From Bradyrhizobium sp. G127 (GTDB lineage Bacteria > Pseudomonadota > Alphaproteobacteria > Rhizobiales > Xanthobacteraceae): a stretch of DNA of 64,000 nt. The DNA lies in contig NZ_JAKFGN010000003.1 of NCBI RefSeq assembly GCF_021502575.1, positions 432,501-496,500 on the forward strand. Direction: 5' to 3'. A program made the position numbers and the translations under genes. This document shows, piece after piece, positions 1-9,101 of this stretch. Each line of letters opens with the position of its first letter. The stretch's first letter is position 1. A model generated the notes under the pieces. It did not search any database. It had not been told where the DNA came from and saw only the letters and a list, made by a program, of their open reading frames with translations.

Positions 1-1
1 G

Positions 2-892
2 CCGGCCTTGCCATTCATCGGCTGGCGGGACACCTGCGCGACGCTGCACATGTGGACTCAGATCGTTGGCAAGATCCGGCTTGCGCTGGAGCCGATGGTC
101 AATCACTGGTGGCAGGTGCCGCTCTACGTCACATCCTCCGGGCTGACGACGTCGCCGATCTCCCACAACGCCCGCAGCTTCCAGATCGATTTCGATTTCT
201 GCCGGCACGTTCTCGTCATCACCACGAGCGATCCGCAGCGCCGCGAGTTCGCGCTCGCGCCGTATCCGGTGGCGGAATTCTACGAGAAGGTTATGGGCGC
301 GCTGCGGGATCTCGACATTGATGTGACGATCTGGACCATGCCGGTCGAAGTCTCCGATGCCATTCCGTTCGAGCAGGATCGCGATCACAAATCCTACGAT
401 GCCCGTGCCGCGCAGCGGTTCTGGCGGGCGCTGGTGCAGGGTGATCGCGTCATGAAGCAGTTTCGCGCACGCTTCACCGGAAAGGTCAGTCCGGTGCATT
501 TCTTCTGGGGCAGCTTCGATCTCGCCGTGACGCGATTTTCGGGGCGAACCGCGCCGCCGCATCCCGGCGGGATGCCGAACCTCGGCGACTGGGTGGCGGT
601 TGAGGCCTATTCGCACGAAGTTTCGAGCTGCGGTTTCTGGCCAGGCAACGGCGGGTTCGGCAAGGCGGCGTTTTATTCGTATGCCTATCCTGCGCCCGCC
701 GGCTTCGCCGGGGCGCCGCTCCGTCCGCCGGCGGCGGTCTTCGATACGAATTTGCAGGAGTTTATTCTCGATTACGAGGACGTCAGGACGTCGCCAGATC
801 CCGACGCCATGCTGCTGGAGTTTTTTCAGAGCACCTATGAAGCCGCGGCCAATGCGGGCAACTGGGACCGCGCCGCGCTGGAGCGCCGTTGA
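2..892 (+). CDS. DUF5996 family protein, 5' end outside window
   Basis: The reading frame is open from base 2, so the true start lies upstream; the first codon that could initiate (TTG at 8) falls inside what looks like conserved sequence (GWRDTCATLHMWTQIVGKIRLA). The protein matches my memory of the DUF5996 family: TLHMWTQ near the N-terminus, NHWWQVPLYVT, a central TMPVE segment and a C-terminal block with SHEVSSCGFWPG and FYSYAYP. The function of the family is not known; no signal peptide or membrane segment is visible. It stands alone on the plus strand, convergent with the minus-strand catabolic cluster that ends at 904. Confidence 0.8.
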   Translation, partial: PALPFIGWRDTCATLHMWTQIVGKIRLALEPMVNHWWQVPLYVTSSGLTTSPISHNARSFQIDFDFCRHVLVITTSDPQRREFALAPYPVAEFYEKVMGALRDLDIDVTIWTMPVEVSDAIPFEQDRDHKSYDARAAQRFWRALVQGDRVMKQFRARFTGKVSPVHFFWGSFDLAVTRFSGRTAPPHPGGMPNLGDWVAVEAYSHEVSSCGFWPGNGGFGKAAFYSYAYPAPAGFAGAPLRPPAAVFDTNLQEFILDYEDVRTSPDPDAMLLEFFQSTYEAAANAGNWDRAALERR

Positions 893-903
893 TGCGTTAG
901 TTT

Positions 904-1995
904 CTACGCCGGAAACCGGTTGTCGTCGGTCGCGCCGAGGGGCCGCGATGTGATCGTCCACCGCAGCGGACCGGGAGCGCTTTCAGGGTTCACCGCGAAG
1001 TCGAGCGACAATCCTCGGTCGTGCGCGTCCATTAATCCCGCGACGAGGCCTTTCAGGGCCGCGAGGCACGCCGGATGATAGTCGGGCACGCCCGCGATCA
1101 GACCCCATTGTTTCTGCGAAACGACCGCCTTGCCGTTCGCGGTGCTCAGATCGGCCTCATCACCTTCGGCCTCCAGCACATCCCGCAGCAGTGCGCCGAA
1201 ACCTTGCGGTCCCTGATCGTGCCGAGTGCCGAAGCCCACTGCAATGTCGGTATAGAACTGCATGCCGATCAACCGTCCGGTCAGGTGCAGCAGATGCTCT
1301 GCATCATTCGGCCCGAGCAGATGCACGATCACCGGCAACGCCGAGCGCACATATTCCATCGCATAGTTGCGATAGGCCTTCTCCAGCCGGGCCCGCGGCC
1401 AGGTATCGCTGGCGAGTTTCGGAGCGGCCGCCGGATCGAACAGCGGGGCTTCGAGATGCCGCGCGAACACCAGCCGTTCCTCCGGCGCGAGATCGCGATC
1501 ATATTCGTAGTAGAAGCCTTCGAGCCCATTCTGGCCATCGACGGTCTGCTTCGTACAAACAAAGCCGATGCGGGGATTCCTGAAGGACACGCCGTTGTGC
1601 GCGTGCCAGCCGCGTAGCATCGCGGTGGAAACGTCACCGGGAATGGCGCAGATCGCGGTGCCACGCCACGCCCAGCGCGGCGGAGGATAGCGAATCCAGG
1701 CCTTGCGGTCGGACTCGCGCATGTACTCGACGTTCACGCCGCCGATCTGGTTGCTGAGATAGTGATACTGCGCGGCGGCGACCGCATGCGGCGCATTGGT
1801 CAGGCCGAACTTCTCGATGCCGGCGAGAAACCGCTCGTGATGCTGGCGGCGGAATACGCGAAACACGAACTCCGCCGCGTCGGCGGTGGAGCGCCGCGTC
1901 ACCACGGATATGATCAGGCCGGTGAAATAGCCGTGATAGAGATCGGCGACCGCGTGCCAGGCTTTGAAACTGTTTTCGTCCGCGCGGTCGCTCAT
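904..1995 (-). CDS. conserved hypothetical protein, 363 aa
   Basis: This is an intact ORF with strong codon bias, the last gene of the minus-strand cluster, 14 bp beyond the glutathione transferase stop. No family is recognised with confidence. It has no signal peptide or clear transmembrane helix, and is rich in aromatic residues (YHGYFTG, YHYLSNQ, FYYEYDRD, GMQFYTDIAVGFGTRHD), which suggests a soluble ligand-binding or oxidoreductase-type fold. Its place behind oxidative catabolic genes suggests a role in the same pathway, but that is inference only. Confidence 0.6.
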   Translation of the reverse strand: MSDRADENSFKAWHAVADLYHGYFTGLIISVVTRRSTADAAEFVFRVFRRQHHERFLAGIEKFGLTNAPHAVAAAQYHYLSNQIGGVNVEYMRESDRKAWIRYPPPRWAWRGTAICAIPGDVSTAMLRGWHAHNGVSFRNPRIGFVCTKQTVDGQNGLEGFYYEYDRDLAPEERLVFARHLEAPLFDPAAAPKLASDTWPRARLEKAYRNYAMEYVRSALPVIVHLLGPNDAEHLLHLTGRLIGMQFYTDIAVGFGTRHDQGPQGFGALLRDVLEAEGDEADLSTANGKAVVSQKQWGLIAGVPDYHPACLAALKGLVAGLMDAHDRGLSLDFAVNPESAPGPLRWTITSRPLGATDDNRFPA

Positions 1996-2009
1996 CGATA
2001 TGTCCCGGA

Positions 2010-2627
2010 TCAGGCTGGTGGCGGCACTGTTGTCCTGACCGACTCGCGCTGCATCATCTTTTCATGGAAGGCATCGAGCTTCGGAAAGGTCTTGCGCCAG
2101 CCGCAATCCGGAAACCGGAAATCGAGATAGCCCAGAATGCAGACGATGCCGATCTGTATCACGTCGAGCGGACCGTTGAGGACGTCGGGATGGGCTTCAT
2201 AGCGGGCCAGACCGTCCCACGCGCGCTTGAACTGGTCATCGAACCATTCGGGCCAGCGATATTGCTCCGGCCGCAGCATCTTCTCGTAGCGGCACAGCAG
2301 CAGCGCATCCTGCATGCCCTGAATGATGGAATGCTCTGTCCGCGCTTGCCACTTCGCCGAACCGGAAGCAGGGATCAGCTTGCCGCCGGCGAGTTCGTCG
2401 AGATACTCCACGATGACGTAGGAATCGACGATGACCTGACCGCTGTCGAGGATCAGCGCGGGAATCTTCCGCAGCGGAGAGATGTTGCGCGCATATTCCT
2501 CGTTCTCGGTGACCGGGATCGCCTTGATGGGAGAGATGAATTCGATCTTGTCGAACAGGCCGAGCTCCATGGCCGCGATGCGGATTTTGCGTGCGAACGG
2601 CGACGCCGGTGAGTAGACAAGTTTCAT
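2010..2627 (-). CDS. glutathione S-transferase family protein
   Basis: The start at 2627 gives MKLVYSPASPFARKIRIAAM, the typical GST thioredoxin-fold N-terminus with a Ser/Pro-rich glutathione site; longer upstream starts in this frame lack this pattern. The N-terminal domain includes the SPLRKIPALILDSG segment with the cis-Pro that binds glutathione, then DSYVIVEYLDEL; the rest is an all-helical C-terminal domain. At 205 aa it has normal length. It would conjugate or reduce a substrate with glutathione in the cytosol. It sits 81 bp downstream of the FAH-family gene in the same cluster, which fits ring-cleavage or epoxide metabolism, but no substrate can be named. Confidence 0.85.
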   Translation of the reverse strand: MKLVYSPASPFARKIRIAAMELGLFDKIEFISPIKAIPVTENEEYARNISPLRKIPALILDSGQVIVDSYVIVEYLDELAGGKLIPASGSAKWQARTEHSIIQGMQDALLLCRYEKMLRPEQYRWPEWFDDQFKRAWDGLARYEAHPDVLNGPLDVIQIGIVCILGYLDFRFPDCGWRKTFPKLDAFHEKMMQRESVRTTVPPPA

Positions 2628-2708
2628 GCGGCTGTCCTGAATGTCATGGGAAAAGGATCGACGTGAACGACAACGGCTCCGGCGCGCACGCCGGAGCCGC
2701 AAGACCTG

Positions 2709-3551
2709 TCAGGCCGCGACGATCTGCTGGCGCTGCGCCCCGAGACCGTCGATGCCGAGAGTAACGACATCGCCGACATTGAGGAATTTCGGCGGCTTCA
2801 TGCCCATGCCGACGCCGGGCGGCGTGCCGGTGGTGATGATGTCGCCCGGCAGCAGTGTCATGATTTCCGACACATAGGATACGATCTTCGCCACGCCGAA
2901 GATCATGGTCGCGGTCGAACCGGTTTGGCAGCGCTGGCCATTGACGTCGAGCCACATGCCGAGCTTCTGGGGGTCCGGAATTTCATCGGCGGTCGCGATC
3001 CACGGACCGACCGGTCCGAAGGTGTCGTGGGACTTGCCCTTGGTCCATTGTCCGCCGCGCTCGATTTGGAAGAAGCGCTCAGAGACGTCGTTGCAGACGG
3101 CGTAACCGGCGACATGCTTCAGCGCGTCGGCCTCGGAGACATACTTGGCTCTGGTGCCGATGATGATGGCGAGTTCGACTTCCCAGTCGAGCTTGGTCGA
3201 GCCGCGCGGCTTCTCGACGTTGTCGTTCGGTCCGCACAGGCTGGTGTTGGCCTTGATGAACACGATCGGTTCGGACGGAATCGGCATGCCGGCTTCGGCG
3301 GCGTGATCGGCATAGTTCAGCCCGATTGCCACGAACTTGGAGATGTTACCGACCGGCGCCCCGAGGCGCGGGTTGCCGTCGACCAGCGGCAGGGATGCCG
3401 CATCGATGGCGGCGAGTTTCGCCAGTCCTGCGGGGGACAGCGTGTCGCCGGTGATGTCCTTCACCACCCCCGAGAGATCACGAATGCGGCCCGAGCCGTC
3501 GAGCAGTCCGGGCTTCTCCTGGCCCATGGCGCCAAAACGAACCAATTTCAT
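2709..3551 (-). CDS. fumarylacetoacetate hydrolase (FAH) family protein
   Basis: The start at 3551 (MKLVRFGAMGQEKPGLLDGSG) has an AAGGAA ribosome site just upstream and gives 280 aa, the usual size for the ureidoglycolate lyase/2-keto-4-pentenoate hydratase-like branch. Visible hallmarks are FVAIGLNYADHAAEAG, the metal-binding acidic segment DWEVELAIIIG, GYAVCNDVSER and the C-terminal PGDIITTGTPPGVGMG. These enzymes use Mg2+ to cleave C-C bonds of diketo acids or hydrate and decarboxylate oxo-acids, typically late in aromatic catabolism. It lies between the hydrolase and the GST in the cluster. The exact substrate is unknown. Confidence 0.87.
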   Translation of the reverse strand: MKLVRFGAMGQEKPGLLDGSGRIRDLSGVVKDITGDTLSPAGLAKLAAIDAASLPLVDGNPRLGAPVGNISKFVAIGLNYADHAAEAGMPIPSEPIVFIKANTSLCGPNDNVEKPRGSTKLDWEVELAIIIGTRAKYVSEADALKHVAGYAVCNDVSERFFQIERGGQWTKGKSHDTFGPVGPWIATADEIPDPQKLGMWLDVNGQRCQTGSTATMIFGVAKIVSYVSEIMTLLPGDIITTGTPPGVGMGMKPPKFLNVGDVVTLGIDGLGAQRQQIVAA

Positions 3552-3652
3552 AGGCAGTTCCTTTTCGTTCTTGTCCGACTTTTCATTCGTCGGATGTTTC
3601 ATGCGACAGGGCGCGGGGAAATTCAACCGTCCGCGGCGTGTGTGCAGTGCGG

Positions 3653-4510
3653 TCAAGCCGGATTTGATGCCGGAATCAGTTTGAACGCCTCGCCATCCCG
3701 TACCAGATGGCCCGGGTCGAAATGGCCTCCAAACACCAGCGTGGGCGTATCGGCGAAGCGCGAGAACAGCATTTTCCGCGTCTCTGCGGATTGCGCGGGA
3801 TCGAAGTCCACCGTCGAGGACCAGCCGAGCCGGGCCATCTGGCAGGGATGATGCGCGACATCCCCGGTCAGCAGCGCCTCTGCGCCGTCGGACCTGATCA
3901 GGATGCTCATATGGCCGGGGCTGTGTCCGGGGGTCGAAATCAGTGAGACTTCGTCGCCGATCCGGTGATCGGCGATGACGAGATCGGCGAGGCCGGCGGC
4001 CACGATCGGCTGGATCGAATCGTCGAACACGGCCTTGTGCTCGCCCTCAGGGCTGTGCGCCGCCCAGTGGTCGTATTCGGTCCTGCCGAACACGTAGCGC
4101 GCGTTGCTGAACGTGGGCATCCACTGACCGTTCACGAGTTTCGTATTCCAGCCGACATGGTCGACATGGAGATGTGTACAGACAACCGTGTCGATGGTCT
4201 CTGCAGGAGTGCCTGCCGCCGCGAGATCAGCGAGATATGGCTTATCGAGCCCATTCCAGGCGGGGACCGAACGGTCCTGCTTGCCGTTGCCGATACAGGT
4301 ATCCACCACGATCCGGTGCGACGGCGTCTCGACGATCCACGATTGCACGGTGAGTTTGAGTTTGCCTTCAGGCGTGGCGTAGCTGGGCACCAGCCAGGGC
4401 ATTGTCTGGATGGCTTCGGGCGTTGCTTGCGGAAGGATGAAGCGCGATCCGCCGACCGATGTGATTTCCACGATCCTGGTGATTTTGACCCGGCCCACGG
4501 TCCAGTGCAT
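3653..4510 (-). CDS. MBL-fold metallo-hydrolase
   Basis: The zinc-binding signature THLHVDHVGWN lies at about residues 112-122, followed by the downstream metal ligands in STPGHSPGHMS and LLTGDVAHHP. The 285-aa protein is a stand-alone metallo-beta-lactamase-fold hydrolase without a signal peptide, closest in pattern to cytosolic lactonase or arylsulfatase-like members. ATG at 4510 is preferred over the TTG one codon earlier. Its place in the catabolic cluster suggests hydrolysis of a lactone or ester intermediate; that is inference. Confidence 0.85.
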   Translation of the reverse strand: MHWTVGRVKITRIVEITSVGGSRFILPQATPEAIQTMPWLVPSYATPEGKLKLTVQSWIVETPSHRIVVDTCIGNGKQDRSVPAWNGLDKPYLADLAAAGTPAETIDTVVCTHLHVDHVGWNTKLVNGQWMPTFSNARYVFGRTEYDHWAAHSPEGEHKAVFDDSIQPIVAAGLADLVIADHRIGDEVSLISTPGHSPGHMSILIRSDGAEALLTGDVAHHPCQMARLGWSSTVDFDPAQSAETRKMLFSRFADTPTLVFGGHFDPGHLVRDGEAFKLIPASNPA

Positions 4511-4609
4511 CAAGCCAGCTCCCGGTCGTTTTTGGTCTTTGCCGTAAAATGAATATCTCCCGCGTCCGGTGCAATGGACGCGGGGAGACCGTGATTTGAA
4601 CCCAATCGC

Positions 4610-5395
4610 TTACATCGTGCCGGGATAGGCGCCGCCATCGAGCAAAATGTTTTGTCCGGTGATGAAGCCGGACTTGGCACCGCACAGGAAGGCGCAGGCC
4701 AGGCCGAATTCTTCCGGATCGCCGAAGCGTCCGGCGGGATTCGCTTTCGCGCGCTGCTTCAGCACTTCATCGGTCGAAATGCCCTGAGCCTTGGCGGCCT
4801 GCTCGAGCATCGGTCCGCGCAGGCGGTCGGTATCGAACGGTCCCGGTAGCAGGCCGTTGATGGTCACGTTGTTGATCACCGTCTTGCGTGCGATGCCGGC
4901 GACGAAACCGGTGAGGCCGCTGCGTGCACCGTTTGACAGGCCGAGCACGTCGATCGGCGCCTTCACAGCGGCCGACGTGATGTTGACGATGCGGCCGAAC
5001 TTGCGCGCCATCATGCCGTCGACGGTTGCTTTGATGAGTTCAATCGGCGTCAGCATGTTAGCGTCGAGCGCCTTGATCCAGTCGTCGCGCGTCCAGTTGC
5101 GGAAATCGCCGGGCGGCGGGCCGCCCGCGTTGTTCACCAGAATATCCGGATCGGGACAGGCCTTCAGTGCGGCCTCGCGGCCCGCAGGCGTGGTGATGTC
5201 GCCGACGACTTCCGTCACGGTCACCTTGGGGCTGGCCTGGCGGATGTCCGCCGCCGTCTTTGCAAGCGCTTCCGCGCCGCGTGCGGTAATCGTCACATGG
5301 ACGCCTTCGTTGGCCAGCGCGATGGCGCAGGCGCGGCCCAATCCCTTGCTCGCCGCGCATACGATGGCGCGCCGTCCTGAAATTCCGAGATCCAC
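4610..5395 (-). CDS. SDR family oxidoreductase, catalytic Tyr-Lys not evident
   Basis: The N-terminal Rossmann segment (RRAIVCAASKGLGRACAIALA) and the NNAGG motif identify a classical short-chain dehydrogenase/reductase of 261 aa. In the usual active-site region (after INITSAAVKAPIDV) the sequence is LGLSNGARSGLTGF where most members have Y-x-x-x-K, so the standard catalytic Tyr and Lys appear to be replaced. The C-terminal ITGQNILLDGGAYPG is typical. It could be a divergent reductase with another proton relay, or a non-catalytic member. It lies between the GMC oxidoreductase and the hydrolase in one orientation. Confidence 0.85.
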   Translation of the reverse strand: MDLGISGRRAIVCAASKGLGRACAIALANEGVHVTITARGAEALAKTAADIRQASPKVTVTEVVGDITTPAGREAALKACPDPDILVNNAGGPPPGDFRNWTRDDWIKALDANMLTPIELIKATVDGMMARKFGRIVNITSAAVKAPIDVLGLSNGARSGLTGFVAGIARKTVINNVTINGLLPGPFDTDRLRGPMLEQAAKAQGISTDEVLKQRAKANPAGRFGDPEEFGLACAFLCGAKSGFITGQNILLDGGAYPGTM

Positions 5396-5469
5396 TGTCT
5401 CACTCCTGTTGTTGAGTTTCTTGGTTAGATAGCCTTTGCCGTGATGCCCGATCCGGGCTTCGCCCGCAA

Positions 5470-7077
5470 TCAGTGAAGGCGCATTTCAGCCCTGATCATG
5501 GTGGCGGCCTTCTCGCCGATCATGATGGTCGGCGCGTTGGTATTGCCGCCGATCACCTCCGGCATGATCGATGCGTCCGCAATGCGCAGTCCTTCGACGC
5601 CATACACCCTGAGTGCCGGGTCGACTACGGCCATCGGATCGTTGACGCCCATCTTGCAGGTGCCGACGGGATGATAGACTGTGTCTGTCCGGGCGCGCAG
5701 CGCGGCGCGGATGTCATCATCGGACTGCACATGGGCGGTGAAGACGTCGGAGGTCTGGATCGCCTTCAGAGCGGGTGCGTCAAGCAGGCGCTGCGTGGTC
5801 TTGAAACCTGCGACCATCGCTTCAATATCCTCCGGGTCGCCGAAGAAATTCGGATCGATCGCGGGGAGCTGCATCGGATCGGCGCTCTGCAGCCAAACGC
5901 TGCCGCGGCTTTTCGGACGCAGCAGGCAGACGTGGCAGGAGAAGCCATTGCCGAAAAACGGCGTGCGGCCGTGGTTGTTGACCACCGCCATGCAGAAATG
6001 AAGCTGGATGTCGGGAAATTCCAGATCGGGCCGGGTTTTGAGAAACCCGCCGCATTCCGCGATGTTCGAGGTCATCAGGCCGCGCCGTTCGCGGCGATAC
6101 TGGAAGATCGATTTGACCATGCGGCCGATGCCGGCCGGGCTGAGACCGAGGAAATTCGGATTGTTGGAGCGGAAGCCGAACACGAAATCCGGATGATCGT
6201 GCAGATTCTTGCCGACGCCGGGCAGATGATGAACCGGCGCGATGCCGTGTTTCGCCAACTCAGTCTGATCGCCGACCCCGGACAGCATCAGCAGTTGCGG
6301 AGTCTGGAACGCGCCGAGGCCGAGGATGACTTCGTGCCGCGCGCGGACCTGCCGCATGTCCTTGCCGTGACGGTATTCGATGCCGGTCGCGCGTTTGCCG
6401 TCGAACAGGATGCGTGTGGCATGTGCCTCGGTGATGACGTGGAGATTCTTGCGTGTCTTCATGAACGGGTGGATGTAGCCGCGCGCGGCACTCCAGCGCT
6501 CGCCGTTTTTCTGCGTGACCTGATAGACGCCGAGGCCTTCCTGTTCCTCGCCGTTGAAATCCTCATTGATGCGAAACTGCGCCTCGCGCGCGGCCTGCAG
6601 GAAGATGTCCTGGACCGGATTGTCGGTCTGAAGTTTGGTGACGCTGAGCGGTCCGCCCGTGCCGTGATAGAAGCCGGTCAATTCGCTGTTGTCCTCGGAG
6701 CGCTTGAAGTAGGGCAGCACATCCGCGTAGGACCAGCCGGTATTGCCGAGCGACGCCCAGCGGTCGTAATCGGCCTTGTGACCGCGGATGTAGCACATGG
6801 CGTTGATGGCCGACGATCCGCCGAGTCCCTTGCCGCGCGGCTGATAGCCGATGCGTCCGTTGAGTCCGGGCTGCGGCACCGTGCTGAATGCCCAGTTGTT
6901 GATTGGGGCGGGTACCATCAGGATCAGTGCGCCGGGCGTGGTGACGACCCAGTTGTCGTCGCGGCCGCCGGCTTCCAATAGCACAACCGAGACATTAGGG
7001 TCTTCCGACAGGCGGCTTGCGACAGCGCAGCCTCCCGAGCCAGCGCCCACAACCACGTAATCGAACGTGTCCGCCAT
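5470..7077 (-). CDS. GMC family FAD-dependent oxidoreductase (choline/alcohol dehydrogenase-like)
   Basis: ATG at 7077 gives MADTFDYVVVGAGSGGCAVASRLS, the FAD-binding dinucleotide fold at the N-terminus. The GMC signature PRGKGLGGSSAINAMCYIRG and the second signature around GAFQTPQLLMLSGVG follow, and the C-terminal catalytic region contains HPVGTCKMG and GGNTNAPTIMIGEKAA. At 535 aa it has normal length. Such enzymes oxidise primary alcohols to aldehydes with FAD. The next upstream gene is an aldehyde dehydrogenase, so the pair probably oxidises an alcohol to an acid in two steps. Confidence 0.9.
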   Translation of the reverse strand: MADTFDYVVVGAGSGGCAVASRLSEDPNVSVVLLEAGGRDDNWVVTTPGALILMVPAPINNWAFSTVPQPGLNGRIGYQPRGKGLGGSSAINAMCYIRGHKADYDRWASLGNTGWSYADVLPYFKRSEDNSELTGFYHGTGGPLSVTKLQTDNPVQDIFLQAAREAQFRINEDFNGEEQEGLGVYQVTQKNGERWSAARGYIHPFMKTRKNLHVITEAHATRILFDGKRATGIEYRHGKDMRQVRARHEVILGLGAFQTPQLLMLSGVGDQTELAKHGIAPVHHLPGVGKNLHDHPDFVFGFRSNNPNFLGLSPAGIGRMVKSIFQYRRERRGLMTSNIAECGGFLKTRPDLEFPDIQLHFCMAVVNNHGRTPFFGNGFSCHVCLLRPKSRGSVWLQSADPMQLPAIDPNFFGDPEDIEAMVAGFKTTQRLLDAPALKAIQTSDVFTAHVQSDDDIRAALRARTDTVYHPVGTCKMGVNDPMAVVDPALRVYGVEGLRIADASIMPEVIGGNTNAPTIMIGEKAATMIRAEMRLH

Positions 7078-7140
7078 TCCTTGTGCCCCCAAAGTATTTT
7101 TTGCCGCCGGCATTGTTGCCGGTCGTATGCAGCCGAAATC

Positions 7141-8571
7141 TTATGACATGAAACGAAGCAGCTTGATCAGGCGCGCGATCTTGCTGCCGTAAGGCGGATA
7201 CAGATCGGCAAGCCGGTTCAGCGGTGAACGATAGAACACCGGCTTCATCTTGCTTAAGGTGCGGAAGCCCCATTCGCCGTGATAGGCGCCGATGCCGGAC
7301 GCGCCGACGCCGCCCATCGGCTGGTTGGCCTGCACGAAATGAAACAGGCAATCGTTGATGGTGACGCCGCCGGAAATGGTCCGTGCCAGAACCTTGTCGC
7401 GGGCCGCATTGTCCTTGCCGAACCAGTACAGCGCCAGCGGGCGGTCGTTGGCGTTGATGTAGGCGATCGCGTCGTCCGTCGTGTTGCAGGCGAACACAGG
7501 CAGGACCGGTCCAAAGATCTCCTCCTGCATCACCGTCATGTCGGCGGTCGCGCCGCTGATGAAGGTCGGCGGGAATTTGCGTTTCGATTTCCACGCCGGA
7601 TCGTCCGACGGGGCTGAGCGCATGATTTTCGCGCCGCGCGCGGCGGCATCCTGCACCAGGCCTTCCAGCCGGGCGTAGTGCTTGTCGGAGACGATCGAGG
7701 TGTAGTCCTTGTTGTCCGGGCTTACGCCGAACATGCGCTCGGCCGCGCTCTGTGCCTTGGCGACGAACTCATCCATGCTGCCGCGCGCGATCAGAACGTA
7801 ATCCGGCGCGATGCAGGTTTGTCCTGCGTTCATCAGCTTGCCGTAGACGATGCGCTCGGCGGCCTCGGCGATGTCTGCGGAGCGATCAATGATCGCCGGC
7901 GACTTGCCGCCGAGCTCGAGTGTCACCGGCGTGAGATTGCGGCCGGCGGCCTCCGCTACCAGCCGTCCGACACGTGTCGAGCCGGTGAAGATCAGATGGT
8001 CGAATGGCAGCGCCGCGAATTGCGCCGGGATGTCGCCGTCGATGCCGGTGACCATGATTTCGGTATCGTCGAACTTCGACGCGATCAGTTTCTGCAACAA
8101 CGCAGAGAACCGCGGCACCAGTTCGCTCGGCTTGATCATGACGCGGTTGCCCGCCGCGATGGCTGCGATCGCGGGTGCAAGCGTCAATTGCAGCGGATAA
8201 TTCCAGGGCGAGATGATACCCACCACGCCGAGCGGCTGCGGCAGCAGTTTGTTTGTCGCCGGGAAGTATTGCAGTTCGGTGGCGACGTGTTTCGGTGCCA
8301 TCCAGCGGCTGAGATTTTTCGTCGCGTGCTTGATCTCGGCAAGCACGAACAGCGTTTCGGCAATCAGCGTTTCGGTCGAGGAGCGGTTGCCGAAATCAGC
8401 GGAAATAACCTCGTCAAATTGAGTTTCATTTTCCACGACGATGGCGCGCAGGCGCGCAAGCCGGTCGCGGCGCTCGGCGAGATCCGGCGTTCCCGCGCGC
8501 GACAAGGCGACGGCCCTCCGGAAAACATCCTCGATCCCGTCCGGGACGGGATTCCTCAACGCCTGATTCAT
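7141..8571 (-). CDS. aldehyde dehydrogenase, coniferyl-aldehyde dehydrogenase type
   Basis: ATG at 8571 gives a 476-aa NAD(P)-dependent aldehyde dehydrogenase. Visible are FTGSTRVGRLVAEAA (cofactor site), VTLELGGKSPAII with the general-base Glu, and the nucleophile segment NAGQTCIAPDYVL, which is the form found in the coniferyl-aldehyde dehydrogenase/CalB-type branch. A hydrophobic C-terminal end (IARLIKLLRFMS) is also typical of that branch. It is the first gene of the minus-strand cluster and lies 63 bp upstream of the GMC oxidoreductase. Likely role: oxidising the aldehyde made by that enzyme. The true substrate is not determined. Confidence 0.88.
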   Translation of the reverse strand: MNQALRNPVPDGIEDVFRRAVALSRAGTPDLAERRDRLARLRAIVVENETQFDEVISADFGNRSSTETLIAETLFVLAEIKHATKNLSRWMAPKHVATELQYFPATNKLLPQPLGVVGIISPWNYPLQLTLAPAIAAIAAGNRVMIKPSELVPRFSALLQKLIASKFDDTEIMVTGIDGDIPAQFAALPFDHLIFTGSTRVGRLVAEAAGRNLTPVTLELGGKSPAIIDRSADIAEAAERIVYGKLMNAGQTCIAPDYVLIARGSMDEFVAKAQSAAERMFGVSPDNKDYTSIVSDKHYARLEGLVQDAAARGAKIMRSAPSDDPAWKSKRKFPPTFISGATADMTVMQEEIFGPVLPVFACNTTDDAIAYINANDRPLALYWFGKDNAARDKVLARTISGGVTINDCLFHFVQANQPMGGVGASGIGAYHGEWGFRTLSKMKPVFYRSPLNRLADLYPPYGSKIARLIKLLRFMS

Positions 8572-8890
8572 CGGTTTCCTCCCGCCCGGCTTATTGTAGC
8601 GCGCCGAGTCTTGTGTGGGCTTTCTCAAGGCTGGTCTTTCGCCGGCTTATTGGCAAGTGGGGCCACGAGGTTCGATCCTGGCTCGGGCAGTGGCGGCGCT
8701 TTGCGCGGGCGTCATAAATTCGTGAAAAAGATCGCCCGCAGGCCTTTCCAAAGCCGTATGCCGTTGGTACATACCCCTCGCACCATGGGCGCTTGCCTTG
8801 GTAGCCTTCTCTCGCCTCCGGACGGGTTGGAACGACGCTTTTGGCGTTGAACTGTCGTCCGTCCGCTTTTGAAGGCGCGCACCGGTTTAT
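8572..8890. other. intergenic region between catabolic cluster and tRNA-fMet
   Basis: No convincing gene is seen in these 319 bp. A 71-aa minus-strand ORF (8712-8927) overlaps the tRNA and has no recognisable domain. The stretch must hold the promoter of the aldehyde dehydrogenase operon (minus strand) and of the tRNA gene (plus strand), but I cannot place either with confidence. Confidence 0.4.
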
Positions 8891-8969
<79 letters not shown>

Positions 8970-8984
8970 TATTGTACGTAATAC

Positions 8985-9019
8985 AAAGGGTTAGCCGAAA
9001 GGCTAACCCTTTAATTTTT
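8985..9019 (+). terminator. rho-independent terminator after tRNA-fMet
   Basis: A 12-bp inverted repeat (AAAGGGTTAGCC, 8985-8996, with loop GAAA and its complement 9001-9012) is followed by AATTTTTC. It lies inside the island end, so it is carried by the element and replaces the chromosomal terminator now left at 49051-49084. Confidence 0.8.
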
Positions 9020-9029
9020 CGTAAATCGG

Positions 9030-9048
9030 CTAGCACAGGCCTAGCACA
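9030..9048 (+). promoter_or_regulatory. paired CTAGCACA repeats, candidate integrase arm sites (left)
   Basis: CTAGCACA occurs at 9030-9037 and 9041-9048, an 11-bp period (about one helical turn), 60 bp inside attL. A matching pair lies inside attR at 48917-48936. Tyrosine integrases of the lambda type bind paired arm sites like this; the assignment is inference. Confidence 0.5.
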
Positions 9049-9101
9049 AAATTCGACTGTGCGGTTCCCTCGCGCTAATCTGCCTTCAATGGAGGTGCGA
9101 T

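Noticed and set aside
5473-6981. 502-aa plus-strand open frame
   Set aside because: It is antisense to the GMC oxidoreductase, with no recognisable domain and composition of a high-GC shadow frame.
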